A stretch of 64,000 nt of DNA from Nelumbo lutea (Eukaryota; Streptophyta; Magnoliopsida; Proteales; Nelumbonaceae), in contig JAKGHH010000007.1 of the NCBI GenBank assembly GCA_022828595.1, positions 37,200,356 through 37,264,355 on the forward strand. The letters run 5' to 3'. Positions 19,797-31,321 of this stretch are shown here, piece by piece. A model generated the notes under the pieces. The model searched no databases. It had not been told where the DNA came from and was given only the letters and a program-made list of their open reading frames with translations. The position numbers and the translations under genes are program-made. Positions within the stretch are counted from its first letter, which is position 1. Each line of letters starts with the position of its first letter.

Positions 19797-20690
19797 ATGG
19801 ATGCATTATCCCCTGATATCATCGTAGAGCCTTCACCCCCAAACTTCAAAGCTCCTACCTTGGAGATGTACGATGGGAACACATACCCGGACAATCAATC
19901 ACCTGAAGAGCTTCAGGGAGCTCATGATCCTATACGAGTACTCCGACGCCTTAACATGCCGGACTTTCCAAGCAACCTTCAAGTGAGCCGCTCGATGGCG
20001 GTTCTCCAGCCTCCCACCTCAATCCATCACCTCATGGGAGCAGTTTCCAGCATATTCCTCGCCCGCTTCATCAGCAGCCGGTGCCCCTATAAAAGCATTG
20101 TCTCGCTGATGACTGTCAAGTAGAAACGAGGAGAGAGTCTGCGGTCATACATCGACCGCTTCAAAAAAGAACTCGAGGTTTGTAACCTCGACCCCCTGGT
20201 CTCCATGCATGCCGCCATCAGTGGGCTCCTCCCCGGCTTGGCTCTCAAATGCCCCATTGCCAAAATCCAGCCAAAGACGAAGCTGGAGTTCCTACAAAGG
20301 ACCCAGAAATACATTGTCGTCGAAGCGGCTTCGGCTATGGATGTCCATTAGAGAGGCATAGAGCACCGGGATGGAGCCCTCAAGAAGAAGAGGGAGAACG
20401 GAGACCCGAGCCGCAATAATGGCAACAAAAATAGGAAGCCACAGGCCTCGACCTTGGCTTACAATCAGTACACGCCACTCAACTCCACTCACACACAGAT
20501 TTTGATGCAGATCAGGCAGGAGAAATTTATGAAGTGGACTGAAAAGTTGAAGAAGAATCCCTGTCGGGGGAATTCCAAGAAGTACTGCAAGTTCCATCGA
20601 GGTACTGGCCATGACATTGAGGACTGTTATGATCTCAAAAATGAGATAGAGTCCCTCATTCGTTGAGGCTGGTGCCTCGTCCTCTCAATA
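19797..20690 (+). pseudogene. Ty3-gypsy gag remnant
   Basis: Capsid-type gag with frame breaks. Recognisable blocks are PPNFKAPTLEMYDGNTYP (19825 on), then YIDRFKKELEVCNLDPLV (about 20147) and KPKTKLEFLQRTQKYI-type sequence (20275). Near the end is an atypical zinc knuckle, KYCKFHRGTGHDIEDCYDLK (20581-20640), with the C-x2-H-x4-H-x4-C pattern common in Tat-like elements. A TAG near 20121 and another near 20349 stop the frame. The protein would form the capsid shell. Confidence 0.8.
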
Positions 20691-20892
20691 GCAGCACCAT
20701 CACCAAAAAGCAATAGGCATCATAGACGTCATAGTGGGAGGCACAACCTCGGGTGGAGCCTCGGCCTCGGCTCGCAAAGCCTATGCCAGGCAGCTGAACA
20801 TCTAGGGGCTGGCCCCCAAGAAGCAGAAGCAAGAGTCTCTCTCCTTCACGGACGGGGACCTGAAGGGGGTAGCAGTCCCCCAGGATAACGCA

Positions 20893-21290
20893 TTGGTGGT
20901 TTCGGTCGTAAATGCAAACTTCATAGTCAAGAGGATCCTTGTTGACAGTGGCTCGTCAGCCGACATCCTTTTCTACGAAGCTTTTGAAAAGATGAAGATA
21001 GCTTCGGAGCATCTCCAATCAGTAGATGCCCCACTAGTTGGCTTCTCTGACAACGTCATCAAGCCAGAGGGCAAGATCGCCCTACCAGTCATAGTAGGTA
21101 CGGAGCCCCAGTAGGTGACAAGGATGACAAAGTTCCTACTCATGAAGATCGGCTCACCCTACAATGCCATCATAGGGAGACCAACTCTTCACACACTTCG
21201 GGTAGCCATCTCCTCCTACCACCTCGCCTTGAAGTTCTCCACCGAGCACGGCATCGAACTTGTTCATAAGGACCAACACGTCGCTCGTTA
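20893..21290 (+). pseudogene. Ty3-gypsy aspartic protease remnant
   Basis: The open stretch contains ILVDSGSSADILFYEAFEKM, with the D-S-G active-site triplet of retroviral-type aspartic proteases, and then GFSDNVIKPEGKIALPVIVG. The frame stops at a TAG after GTEPQ (21112) and reopens with TRMTKFLLMKIGSPYNAIIG. This enzyme would cleave the Gag-Pol polyprotein. Confidence 0.85.
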
Positions 21291-21427
21291 GTGCTATGTG
21301 GTCGCGTTGAAGGGAAAGAACAAAGAAGATTTTCCACTAGAGGGTCTCGACCTCCGCTCGTTAGTGCTATGTGGTCGCGTTGAAGGGAAAGAACAAAGAA
21401 GATTTTCCACTAGAGGGTCTCGACCTC
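21282..21427 (+). repeat. Perfect 73-bp tandem duplication
   Basis: The segment starting CGCTCGTTAGTGCTATGTGG occurs twice head to tail (21282-21354, 21355-21427) with no difference seen. Since 73 is not a multiple of three it shifts the pol frame between protease and RT. Perfect identity in an otherwise decayed element marks a recent event. Confidence 0.93.
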
Positions 21428-21549
21428 GGGGAGGAGCCAATGAACCGAGGCCAGCTGGCCGAGGACCTCGTCTTGGTCCCCCTAGACAAGGACGAGCCCG
21501 ACAAGACAGTCTACGTCGGATCCAACCTTCCCCTTGAAAGCCTTTTCGA

Positions 21550-22330
21550 GTTGGTAACTTTACTTAGACTTAATGCCGACGTCTTTGCTTGGTTCTCCAC
21601 TAACATTTCCAGAATTGACCCCTCGGTCATTACACACAGGCTGAGCATGGACCCGAGCTCTAGGCCAGTTTGACAAAAGAAGATGAACTTTGCACTAGAG
21701 CGTTAGAAGGCCATAGAGGAGAAGTTGAAAAGTTACTCGATGTTGGCTTCATCCGAGAGATACACTGCCCTAATTGGTTGTCAAATGTGCTAATGGTAAA
21801 GAAAACTAATGGGAAATGGCGGATCTGTATTGATTTCATAGACCTTAATCCGAGAGGTACACCTCATTGATGCAACTATAGGGTACGAGCTACTTAGCTT
21901 CATGGATGCCTTCTCTGGATACATTCAGATAAAGATGCACCTAGACGATGAAGAAAAGACCTCATTCATCCCTGAACATGGCACATACTGCTACCGTGTG
22001 ATGCCCTTCAGCCTCAAGAATGCTGGGGACACCTACCAACACCTTGCCAACAAGGTGTTTAAAGAATAGATAGGGAGGAACGTCGAAGCCTATGTGGATG
22101 ATATGGTAGTGAAGAGCCTAAAGGCTGAGACCTACGTTTTGGACCTAGCCGAGACCTTCGGCACCTTGTGGAAGTACAACATGAAGATCAACCCCAGCAA
22201 GTGTGCCTTCGGCGTTACATCAGGCAAATTCCTAGGTTTCATCGTCACTCAGAGAGGCATTGAGGCTAATCTTGAGAAGATGCAGACCACATTAGACATG
22301 GTACCCCCATAGACGGTGAAGGAGACTCAA
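21550..22330 (+). pseudogene. Ty3-gypsy reverse transcriptase remnant
   Basis: RT blocks: GEVEKLLDVGFIREIHCPNW, VLMVKKTNGKWRICIDFIDL, then in another frame FSGYIQIKMHLDDEEKTSFI, and the catalytic AYVDDMVVKS (22088-22117, YVDD box intact). It continues KINPSKCAFGVTSGKFLGFI and VTQRGIEANLEKM. It is broken by a stop near 21868 and by frame changes before and after the YVDD box. It would copy element RNA into DNA. Confidence 0.88.
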
Positions 22331-22339
22331 AAACTCACC

Positions 22340-23352
22340 GACTGAATAGCAGCCCTCAATCGCTTCTTGTCAAAACCAGCCAACCACTGCCTACTCTTAT
22401 TCCGTGCCATCAAGAAGTTGAAAGTGTTCCAATGGACGAAGGAATGTCAGTGCACCTTTGACGAGCTCAAGGCGTACCTTACTTCGCCTTCCCTCCTTGC
22501 CCGGCCAGTTGAGGGGAAAACCCTGTACCTGTACCTCTTGGCTAGGGATTGAGCAGTCAGTTCAGTCCTCATCAAGGAAGATGGCGTGCATAAGCCAATA
22601 TACTATGCCAGGAAGGTCCTCTACAACGCCGATACTAGGTACCCTGAGATAGAGAAGTTGGTTTTCGCCCTTGTGGTTTCGGCAAGGAAACTTCGGCCGT
22701 ACTTCCAGGCCCATACTGTAGTGGTCTTGACAAACCAACCTCTAAAGGATGTCCTCGCCAAACCTGAGACCTCGAGACGCCTGACGAAGTGGGCCATCGA
22801 GTTGTTTGAGTTTGACATCCAGTACCAGCCTGAGGCCCATGATCAAAGCACAAGCCTTGACAGGTTTCATAGTAGAGTGCACCTTCAGCCGAGCCCTTCG
22901 CCAGCCCCCAGAAAATGCTGAGGGGGATCATGTAGATGATGGGGATCAACCCCGATGGATGCTCTATGTAGATGAGTCCTCCAACGCTAAGGAAAGTAGC
23001 GCGAGCCTCATACTTCTTACCCCAGATGATGTTGCTCTGGTATGCGCTAAGGTTCGACTTTCCAGCATAAAACAACGAAGCCGAATACAAAGCCCTCCTC
23101 GGTGGTCTGCGGCTTGCTAGGGACCTCGACTCCTCATACGTTGAAGCCTTCAACGACTCTCAATTGGTGGTGAATCAGGTGAATGACGAGTATGAGGCCA
23201 GGGAACAAAGTATGTCCAAGTACCTTGCCAAAGTCCAAGATCTAGCCCGTCACTTCCAACACTTCTCCCTACAATGGGTCCCATGGGCCGAGAACGCACA
23301 AGTTGACGCCCTCTCCAAGTTGCCAAGTACCTCCAGCAGATCCCTTGGCTAG
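22340..23352 (+). pseudogene. Two consecutive RNase H domains (retroviral-type, then extra aRNH-type)
   Basis: The first domain follows the RT directly: CTFDELKAYLTSPSLLARPV, KPIYYARKVLYNADTRYPEI, RKLRPYFQAHTVVVLTNQPL and KWAIELFEFDIQYQP. The second starts WMLYVDESSNAKESSASLIL (22960 on) and ends NDSQLVVNQVNDEYEAREQ and WVPWAENAQVDALSKLPSTS (23150-23350), the D-G/E-S-S, D-S-Q and A-D-A-L pattern of the additional RNase H found in Tat elements. In the first position of the second domain D-E replaces the usual D-G. Stops and frame changes interrupt both. Confidence 0.82.
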
Positions 23353-23559
23353 ACCGTGCGCGTCAAGTGGCTGCTTCGGCCTTCCATTGAAGAAGTCCAA
23401 GTACTCCCCATAGAGACCGAACCTTCATGGATGGATCTCATCGTCAACTTCCTATCAACTACATGGTTGCCCGAAGACAGAAATGAGGCAAAGCGACTCA
23501 GACGATAGGCATCCCACTATACCCTACTGGAAGGGAAATTGTACCGAAGATCCTTCACC

Positions 23560-24660
23560 TTGCCTTACCTTCAATGCCTTCGTCCAGAGGAGGGCAGCTA
23601 TGTGCTACGAGAAATTCATGAAGGTATTTGTGGTAACCACCTCAATGAGAGAGCCCTAGCCCAAAAAACATTAAGGCAAGGCTACTTCTGGCCTACCCTC
23701 CACAAAGACGCAGCTAGATTGGTGCAAAAGTGTGACCCATGTCAAAGGCATGCCAAATTATGCCACCGACCGACCACCACTCTCTTAACCCTTAGTAGTC
23801 CATGGTCCTTTGCTAAATGGGGCATGAACCTCCTTGGCCCCTTTCCTCAAGCCATGTGGGGAAGAAAGTACATCGTTGTTGTAGTAGATTTCTTCACCAA
23901 GTGGGTGGAAGCCGAGACTTTGGCCGCCAACACGGCGTGAGCCATCCGAAATTTCTTTTGGAAAAACATTATCTACCGCTTCAGGCTACCCTACATGTTG
24001 GTCACCAACAACAGGAAGCAATTTAATGATGCCAAGTTCCGGGAGTGGGGTGCCTCCCCCAGTATCAGGCAACAGTACACCTCGGTAGGCTATCCCCAAA
24101 CCAACGACATAGCCAAGGTCACCAACAGGACACTTCTGGATGGACTGAAGACCATATTGGACCAGGCAAAAGGCCTATGGGCTGAAGAATTGAACAATGT
24201 ACTCTAGGCTTACCGAACTACGCCACAGACAGTTATGGGAGAAACTCCCTTCTACTTAACCTACGACACAGAAGTAGTAATCCCAGCAAAGATCGGCCAG
24301 CTGAAACTCTAAGTTGAGGCGTATAATGAAGTCGAGAATGATGAAGTCCTCAGAGCAAACTTAAACTTGCTGAAAGAAGCTTGAGAACAAGCACAGATAA
24401 GGATAGCCGCTTACCAGCAGCGAGTGGCCCATTACTACAACTCCAAGGTAAAAGAAAGACACTATCAAGAGGGAGACCTTGTCCTCAGAAAAGTCATGGT
24501 TCCTGAACCCGGAGTAGGGAAGTTGGGCCCCAATTGGGAAGGCCCCTATGGAATCAAGCGAGTTGTCAGCCCCAACACTTTTCACTTGGAAAACCTAGAT
24601 GGAAGACCTATACCTCGGACATGAAGATTGGAGAACCTTTGGATGTACTACAAGTGATTG
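23560..24660 (+). pseudogene. Ty3-gypsy integrase with two catalytic substitutions
   Basis: The HHCC zinc domain is intact: HEGICGNHLNERALAQKTLR then C-D-P-C-Q-R (about 23620-23750). The core has the first aspartate in VVVVDFFTKWVEAE, but the second block reads VTNNRKQFNDAKF where the family has T-D-N, and the third reads PQTNDIAKVTNRTLLDGLK where the family has A-E-V. The second D and the E of the DDE triad are therefore N and K. The C-terminal part includes KLGPNWEGPYGIKRVVSPNT and HLENLDGRPIPRT. TAG/TGA codons near 23938, 24206 and 24382 also break it. Confidence 0.85.
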
Positions 24661-24899
24661 TAATATCTTTTTGAAATTATAGAATGAATGAAGCAAAGTT
24701 CCTCTTTGGCTCAATGCTCAACGCGTGTACCTACTAAGTTCTTACGACTCTTCGGCCTCGCGACTAGCAGGGGCACACGGCTTCCTCTGAGGACTATGCC
24801 CCCTCGCTAGACTGACACCAAGACTTAATGAATTAAGTAGCGAACACCCTAGCTATGACTTAATGCGTCAGAATACACCAGGATGGTCGAGGGTCCCAT

Positions 24900-25510
24900 G
24901 TGCCTAAGCACCCCTCCTCGGCGGCGGCTAGCCTCTTGAACTTTCACACTTAGCACTATCAGCAAAGGAAACCAACCTCCTTGGAGCGTTACGCTCGACC
25001 TCATGGAAACATACGTGTGGGGATATGGGAGTCAAATGAGCTTTGGCTCTGCCTAAGCCCCATGGAGCTAGACGAGCGTCAGCTCTGTCTCGACCACCCA
25101 CCAATAGGGCAGGCCATCTCAACTTTGCCAAAGCTAATGCACAAGGATACGTGAGCCACGCGAGCCTCGGCTCTGCCTAGGCCCCATAAAGCCAGACGGG
25201 CCTTAGCTCTACCTCGGCCACCCCTCAGCACGGCAGGCCACTTTGGCGTCGCCGAAGCCAACACTTAGAAGAATGGGTGACAGGCAAGCCTCAGCTCAGT
25301 CTCGGCCCCACTCTCACTTTGACAAGTCATCTTGCTATTTACCCAAGTATAAGGGGAAGAGGGCCAGGTGAGCCCCATGCTCTGCTTCGGCCACCCCCCA
25401 TCGCAAGCCTCTTCAGCCTTGCCTAAGTGAATGCTTACAAGGGCATTAGGCCAGGCATGCCTCGACTTATCCACGGAGGCTTCGCCTCGGCCACCCCTTC
25501 ACCATGCTTT
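24900..25510 (+). repeat. Degenerate tandem repeats in the 3' region of the Ty3-gypsy element
   Basis: Four to five imperfect units of roughly 110-150 bp. Recurrent phrases are GCCTCGGCTCTGCC, TCGGCCACCCC, GGCAGGCCA and CGCCGAAGCCAA, with spacing that drifts between units. Tandem repeats between integrase and the 3' LTR are common in Tat-type elements and can seed satellites. They have no coding capacity. Confidence 0.65.
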
Positions 25511-25789
25511 TGACGCACAAGTAAAATAAAGAGAACTACACTTGTCTCACGCTATGACTTTTCTTTTGGAGGAGCATGGACCCTTCGACAGCAAAAGCAT
25601 AAGTGCAAAAAAACATAAGGAAAAACAACACAACAAATGAAACATTTGAGACAAAGATAAAAATGCCACTGATTTTCATTATACACAAAAATTTTTGGCT
25701 TTACAAAATATTTTCATTGCCCCTCTACCCGAATGCATGTACATTGTCGAAAAAAAAGGGGAAGAAGAAGAAAACAGAAAAAACCCAAC

Positions 25790-27058
25790 TTAGTGAAGGG
25801 ATGAGAGATCCATCATATCGATGGCTGAATCTTGTAGGAAAGTAAGGGGAAATTTCAAAAGTTTCTCTCTCTCCCATCTAGGAATCACATTCCCTATTTT
25901 AGAAAATCTTTAGTTTCAAGGATCAATGAACTGAGAACTGAACCAGATCTAAAACCAAAAGGTAGGAGAGGGAGGTACCTGATACGAAGAAACAATATCT
26001 CCCAATGAAAGTGTTCACACCCAAGGAAAACTCAAAAGATTGCTCCCACTGAAGATGACACAGCATAGGGTGGAGCAGAATTAGTAGATTCTTCACAAGA
26101 ACCGAATCCTTCAGCAAGAAGTCGATGGAGGGAATGTGAGTACAACTTCATATCATTTTTTCTCCAAAAACTGATATCAAGAACACTTCTTGATCGCTCC
26201 TACAATGGAGATCGAACTGGCAATGGCGGCAGCAGGAGGAGAGCAGAAAATGGCGCAGCCTTACTGTATCTGTCTTCTCTCTTTTTGTGATCTGAGATCT
26301 GTTGTGTTGAGATGAATGGAGGTTCGCCCTCCTCCTCCTTTTGTAGCCTTAAAGAGAGCTCCTAATCTCATTAGGAGTTTCCTAATACAAATTTGTATTT
26401 GGATCAGGACTTCTTTTTAAGAGATAAGGATAAGCCCTTATCTTATCTATAGATTAGATCAACCCTCCTAATCTTATTAAGAGTTTCCAAATCCAAATCT
26501 GTATTTGGATATGGACTCTCTGAGTGGATAAAGATAACTTCTTATCCTATTTGCTGATCCAAATCTCAGATCTGCCACCTTCTTTAACTAATCAAATTAG
26601 AACAGTTCGAATTGGGCTTTAGGCCCATCAAGTCCATGTGCTCACTAACCTTCCAAACTGCTGCCTAGTTGGGTTTCTTTGTATGGCATGGGACCCAAAC
26701 ATTGATCTACACATCAACCACATGGGTTCAGCCTAGCCTCTGTTACAAGGCCTGTCCGAATTCACTGTTATGGGTAGTGAATCCCTGAGCCCATCACCAT
26801 GGGCTCTTAATGGGCCCAACACTTACACTAAGTGATCCCTGGGCCAAGCTACCTTATAAAAACCGAGGGACTATGGGCAGATGCAAAATTATCCCATTAG
26901 GTACTACCCTCAATGGTCTTACACTTAACCTCTCAGCCCATAATTATCAAACACTGCTCGACAAGAGAGGACCTCTCCCTCGGTTGCAAGGAACAATGTT
27001 GCATTCTCTACTCACATGGATCCTACGAATTAAAACATTTTGCAAACATTTTGAAACC

Positions 27059-27134
<76 letters not shown>

Positions 27135-27764
27135 AATGTATTTTGCAAAAACAAATTTCAACGATTGAAATCGGCTGCCAGCAGCTTTGGTTTCCATCAG
27201 AGAGAGTGCATCCCCGATCATTACCTTTGTCCGACAAAGGGGCTGATCCTGTCACTATGATCACCCACTCAGATGAATTCTCAGACTGTCCCAACATACC
27301 CAGGTTTTGACCCCCTCTAAGGATCTCAATGATTGGCATATCAAAGACAACCCAATCCAATACCTAGTGTAGTATCATAATCGAGTTTAGGGGTCAGGTG
27401 TAACATTTTAGTTTTGCCCACTAATCACTAAGGTCTAGGGTAATACTGGAATTCTGGTCCGGTTCAGGGTTTCAAGTAAACCTACATTGCATGTACCTCG
27501 GGTCTCACCCTAGCAGTTGAGACAGGCTACCCCAACCAACTTGGCGGCACATCAGTATCAACCTTAGCAGGATAAATCTCCCTAGACTTATCCAACGGCT
27601 ATGACCATTCTAAACTAACACGAGTCTCATAAGTGTCTAGTTTAAGGGTATTACACAGAAACACACCACAATAACATGAATCAAATATGTTTTTTTATTC
27701 ATTTACAATAAATGTCATAATGTACATCATTCCGATTGGAGCTAAGGGCATACACTGTCTAACA
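25790..27764 (-). mobile_element. Unclassified repeat R1, copy A (minus), nested in the Ty3-gypsy element
   Basis: About 2 kb similar over its whole length to the inverse of 50855-52530. Shared landmarks, read on the minus strand, are CAGTGTATGCCCTTAGCTCC at the start, a poly-TA tract, CATTGAGGGTAGTACCTAAT, a GGGCCCATTAAGAGCCCATG segment, and TCTTTCC...CTTCACT at the end. No protein domain is present and the ORFs over the TA tract (YIYIYI) are meaningless. Conserved ends and a promoter-like region in copy B suggest a non-autonomous or solo-LTR element. No target duplication could be fixed. Confidence 0.65.
27061..27127. repeat. (TA)n microsatellite, about 33 units
   Basis: An uninterrupted TA tract inside repeat R1 copy A. 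The same position in copy B holds a shorter, interrupted TA tract. Confidence 0.95.
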
Positions 27765-27789
27765 CTTAGGCCTCACCTCCTATCAGAGG

Positions 27790-30019
27790 GGGAAGAGCAG
27801 AGTTGGCAGCCTCCTCAAGAGAATTAGGGATCACCTTCAATGATTCGGCATCGAAGTCAAGTAGAGCCACCACGAGTGCCTTCTTGGTATCCTTGATCCC
27901 GTCCAGGTAAGCCTTGGAGGCAAGATCGACCAATTCCTCGACCCGCTTCTCTGCCTTCTAGGCCCTCTTCTTGGCCTCAGCGGCCTTCTGTTCGGCATCT
28001 GCAGCACGCATTGCAGCTCCTTCGACCCTCGGCTCCTTGGAAAGGCTCTCCTACGCCTCCTTTAGCTGTGCTTGAGCCTCCATCCGGAACTTCTATTCGT
28101 CGATGAGGCTCTACCAGAACTTATGGTACTTTTCCTCAGTAGTGGTGGCAACTTGCTTGAGCTTCCCCTTCTCCTTCTCTAGCTTATCCATCTGAGCCAA
28201 GGTCAGCTTCAACAGGTCCCCGAGACCAACATAGTGAAGGCAAACCTGCAGCGAAGAAAAAGTTAGTTTTCCATAGAGAAACAAAAAGGCATGAAGGAAA
28301 AGGGACAAGTATTACCTCGACCAGGCTTCCCAGGCCGTGGGTGTAGACTCTCTTGGGCGGGCTCTCCAGCATCTAAAAGTGGTCCCTCGAGAGGAGGGCC
28401 TCGCTCATCGGGGCTTGACCAACCCCCTCCTCCCGAATGAAGTCCCCCTCGCAGACGTTCCACTAGGGACGAAAGATCTAGTTAGACCGCTTTGACGAGC
28501 TCCTCCAAGGGTGTGGGGGCAGAAAATGACCCCATTCATTGTTTGTGGAACCCCCACGAGGCGTCCCTCATCGAGCCCTCGGAGTAGGCCACCTTTTGTG
28601 GGGGCTGATCCCTCGCGGCTTCCTCGGCTAGCCTCTTCTTTCCTGCCTCGGTCTCCTGGGTGGGCTTCTTTGACCTGGTGGCCGACTTCGGCAGCACAGG
28701 TTGCTCCTGCCTCGGCTGCACATCCTTAGCGGGCTTCTTCCCCTTGGTACGGACTTGTGAAGTTGCTCCCTTCGTGGGAGCTACTGGAGTGGTCCCTTTG
28801 GTAGGGACCTATGGAATGGTCCCCTTAGCAGGGACTTGACGAGAGGAACCTCCCTTTGCAGGGGTAGAGACCTTCTCCTTCTGTCTGTCAGCAAGCCTCT
28901 AAGGTGTTTTAGCCCGCTCCTTTTGCATGGCGTGAGCACATTCCAACACAGCCTTGTGGGCATCCATCGACACCTTTGCAAAAAAAGCAAAGTCATCAAT
29001 AATGTAGCAAAAAGAAAAAAAAGAGGGGAAAAGGATGTGTTAAGGGACTGCAGGGCCTCTCCTACCGAGGGGAGAAGGGTTGAGCCCCGCAAAAACTAGT
29101 GGGACCTCCTCGACCAAAGGCCGAGCTCGGACTCTCCCCAGGTTGAGCAACTGCATGAGATCATCGTTCTCCTCACTCGTGAGTAGGGGGACACTCTTCT
29201 CCATAGCCTGAGTAACCTATCCCCACCTCGACTTGAAGGACCAACCCTCGATACATGACAAATAGAAGAATTTCCCTTCCAATTATGCACGGAAGAAGGG
29301 TTGTCTATAGGCTTGGTCCTATGGGGTTGGAGGTTGTACATGTCATCATCGGAAGAATGCTTCATTGGCACAAACAACACCCTGGAAGATTCTTTGTGTT
29401 AGTTCCATCCACTGGAACCGAGCCACCACTAACATGGCCACTATAGTCCTAACGGCATTGGGCACTAGCTGGCTAAGAGTAATCCCGTACGCCCTCAACA
29501 GTTCAGAAACCGGTGGATGAAGGGGAAACTGAAGACCGAACTGGAGAAAATGTTGGTAGATGCAGATCTCCCCCTCCTTTGGAGTCCATGGCTGTTCGCC
29601 CACTTCGGGCACCCTCATACCATAGGACGAGGGAATGAAGTACTACCTTGCCAGAGTTTTAACCTGGTCCCCATTCAAAGAATACTCGAAACCCAAGTGG
29701 AGGACATCGGTCTCAACTACTGCTTGAGCAGCCCTCGTCCTGGAAACAGGGTCTAGGGTTTCCTCCCCCTCGGCTGGGTAGGACCCTCGGCCTCTCTCAG
29801 TGTCACGGAGGCGGAACTCTCACAGGGAGGGTCCTTGCCTTGATGGCTGCCTTCAGCACTCTCAAAGGCTACCCTCCCCTGAAGCACCTCAACCCCCTAT
29901 TGAAGGGGGGCAAGAGTAAAAGGACTCAAAGGAGAAACGGAAGAAGGGGAATGGGAAAAGCTCCCCTCCGACTCATTTGGAAGACCATAGCACTCAGGTC
30001 CAAAATCTGAGAAAGACAT
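27790..30019 (-). pseudogene. Antisense extra ORF (aORF) of the Ty3-gypsy element
   Basis: Coding-like sequence on the strand opposite to gag-pol, between integrase and 3' LTR. It opens MSFSDFGPECYGLPNESEGS at 30019. The central part reads QFGLQFPLHPPVSELLRAYG, then ITLSQLVPNAVRTIVAMLVV (29550-29440), the F-P-L-x-P-x-V...Q-L-x-P-N-A signature shared by plant 'putative transposon proteins'. Next is PIDNPSSVHNWKG, a lysine/alanine/proline-rich hinge with repeats of P-A/T-K-G-T/A-T, and a coiled-coil-like tail MDKLEKEKGKLKQVATTTEE (28200-28140). Several stops and frame changes are present. Its function is unknown even in intact elements. Confidence 0.65.
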
Positions 30020-30149
30020 TGTTTAAAATTACCTAAGAAATGTGGAGGAAGAAAGAGCGAGACTGAAGCATTGAAGGTTGGAGAGTCTAGAATCTTAGTT
30101 CACTTGAAGGCAAAGACGCTTAGAGGCAAATGACAAGAGTAATACTGCT

Positions 30150-30175
30150 AAGGGCCCTATTTAAAGAAGAACGAA
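30150..30175 (-). promoter_or_regulatory. TATA-like box ahead of the antisense ORF
   Basis: On the minus strand TTCTTTAAATAGGGCCC lies about 140 bases before the aORF ATG, followed by a leader with an AG/GTAA site close to the start. The position suits a separate promoter for the antisense ORF. This is inferred from sequence only. Confidence 0.4.
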
Positions 30176-30763
30176 CGGCCCAGATTTCTTGCGATCCAAT
30201 GGCTGAGAAGCCACCGCCTCCACAACCCAATCGTGGCATGCCATGTGACGTTCAGCCTCGAAAGGCAAAATGACATGCCGATAACGACTCGGATCATTTC
30301 AAATCTAACGGATGGGAAGCACCTCCGCACTTGCGACCCAGCCATGCCACACCCTTGAACGCTCACCCTCGGAAGACGAAACAACAATGAAGACGAGCCA
30401 ACGCGTCCACCCAAAGCGACACACTCACACATTGGTTCAACTAGAAAGTCATCCTGCGCATGAATCCTTGGTCCTCACGGGGCCTTCGACTTCATAGGTC
30501 CTCGACCTAAACAGCCTTCGGCCCCCTAGGTCCTCGGCCCAAATGACGACACTTAAGCCGCCCACACTGGGCGTGTCTCTCGGGCCACCTATCCGAAGTA
30601 GTAGTGCCATAGATCACTCGCAACCTCAGCCCAACCTACAAAGACGAATCGGGCAGAGACACGAAAGAGGACACCACTGTAGGGTACACCTCAGCTGTCG
30701 GGCCCACTAGCGCTCACCACTACTACTCCCATCAGCCGAAGCTGAACTCTCCTCCTCAGCCTC

Positions 30764-31316
30764 GGGAGTGGGGGGACCCAACCTAACCCATTTAAGGCTG
30801 GAAAGCCTATCCCATGAGCACTAGACCTGGGAACAAGATCCGCTACAGTAGGGGTTACCTTGCTCCCCTCGTACGGAGCCAATTGCGGAGCATTCACATG
30901 ATCCTTCCAATCCCACTGTACGCTTCTACACAACTCCCATCTCAGGAGTTCATCTCCACCTACCTCTAGGCAACTCAAGTATAAATAGGGGTGCCCCCTC
31001 CAGGTAATGGGACTAATCTAATATAATCTACTGTCTGAATCTGGAACTGAGCTCACAAACTATATTCTGGTTCCCCTCTTCGTATCTCGTACTAACTTGA
31101 CCATCGAAGACTCTGCCTCGGGTTCTCACCCAGGGCCTCTGACGCATTCTGCCTTTTAGTGCCTCGGCCATCTACCTTTGGCGTCTGCAGTACTCGGAAC
31201 TCATTATGCCTCAGCCTATAGACCTCAACCTCAGCACAAGCTCTCTGAACCCTTGAAACCTTCGGAGTCTAGGGGCAAAATTACTTTGTTGTCCTCGGCT
31301 AATCCGAGCACCAACA
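30764..31316 (+). repeat. 3' LTR of the Ty3-gypsy element
   Basis: It matches the 5' LTR throughout, including the TATAAATAG box (about 30982) and the CACCAACA end, and is followed directly by the target duplication TCCTT. The first five bases differ (GGGAG for TGATG). Confidence 0.9.
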
Positions 31317-31321
31317 TCCTT

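Larger units (their letters stand above)
18503..31316 (+). mobile_element. Complete but defective Ty3-gypsy (Tat-type) LTR retrotransposon, 12.8 kb
   Basis: A full element with two 553-bp LTRs (18503-19055 and 30764-31316) and a perfect 5-bp target duplication TCCTT (18498-18502 and 31317-31321). Order: LTR, degenerate primer-binding site, leader, gag, protease, RT, RNase H, second RNase H, integrase, tandem-repeat region, nested repeat R1, antisense extra ORF, LTR. The second RNase H and the antisense ORF between integrase and 3' LTR are features of the Tat lineage. Many LTR-LTR differences and stops show that it is old and dead. No clear polypurine tract is visible before the 3' LTR, whose first five bases (GGGAG) also differ from the 5' LTR's TGATG. 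Confidence 0.9.

Noticed and set aside
19400..19894. 164-codon minus-strand ORF in the Ty3-gypsy leader
   Set aside because: It overlaps the start of gag on the opposite strand, has no recognisable motif and lies in GC-rich sequence where chance ORFs are long.
22635..23153. 172-codon minus-strand ORF over the RNase H region
   Set aside because: It is a shadow of the well-supported plus-strand RNase H domains.
26810..27360. ORFs of 137-166 codons on both strands with long YIYIYI runs
   Set aside because: They are created by the (TA)n microsatellite, which is open in several frames, and by homologous non-coding DNA in R1.
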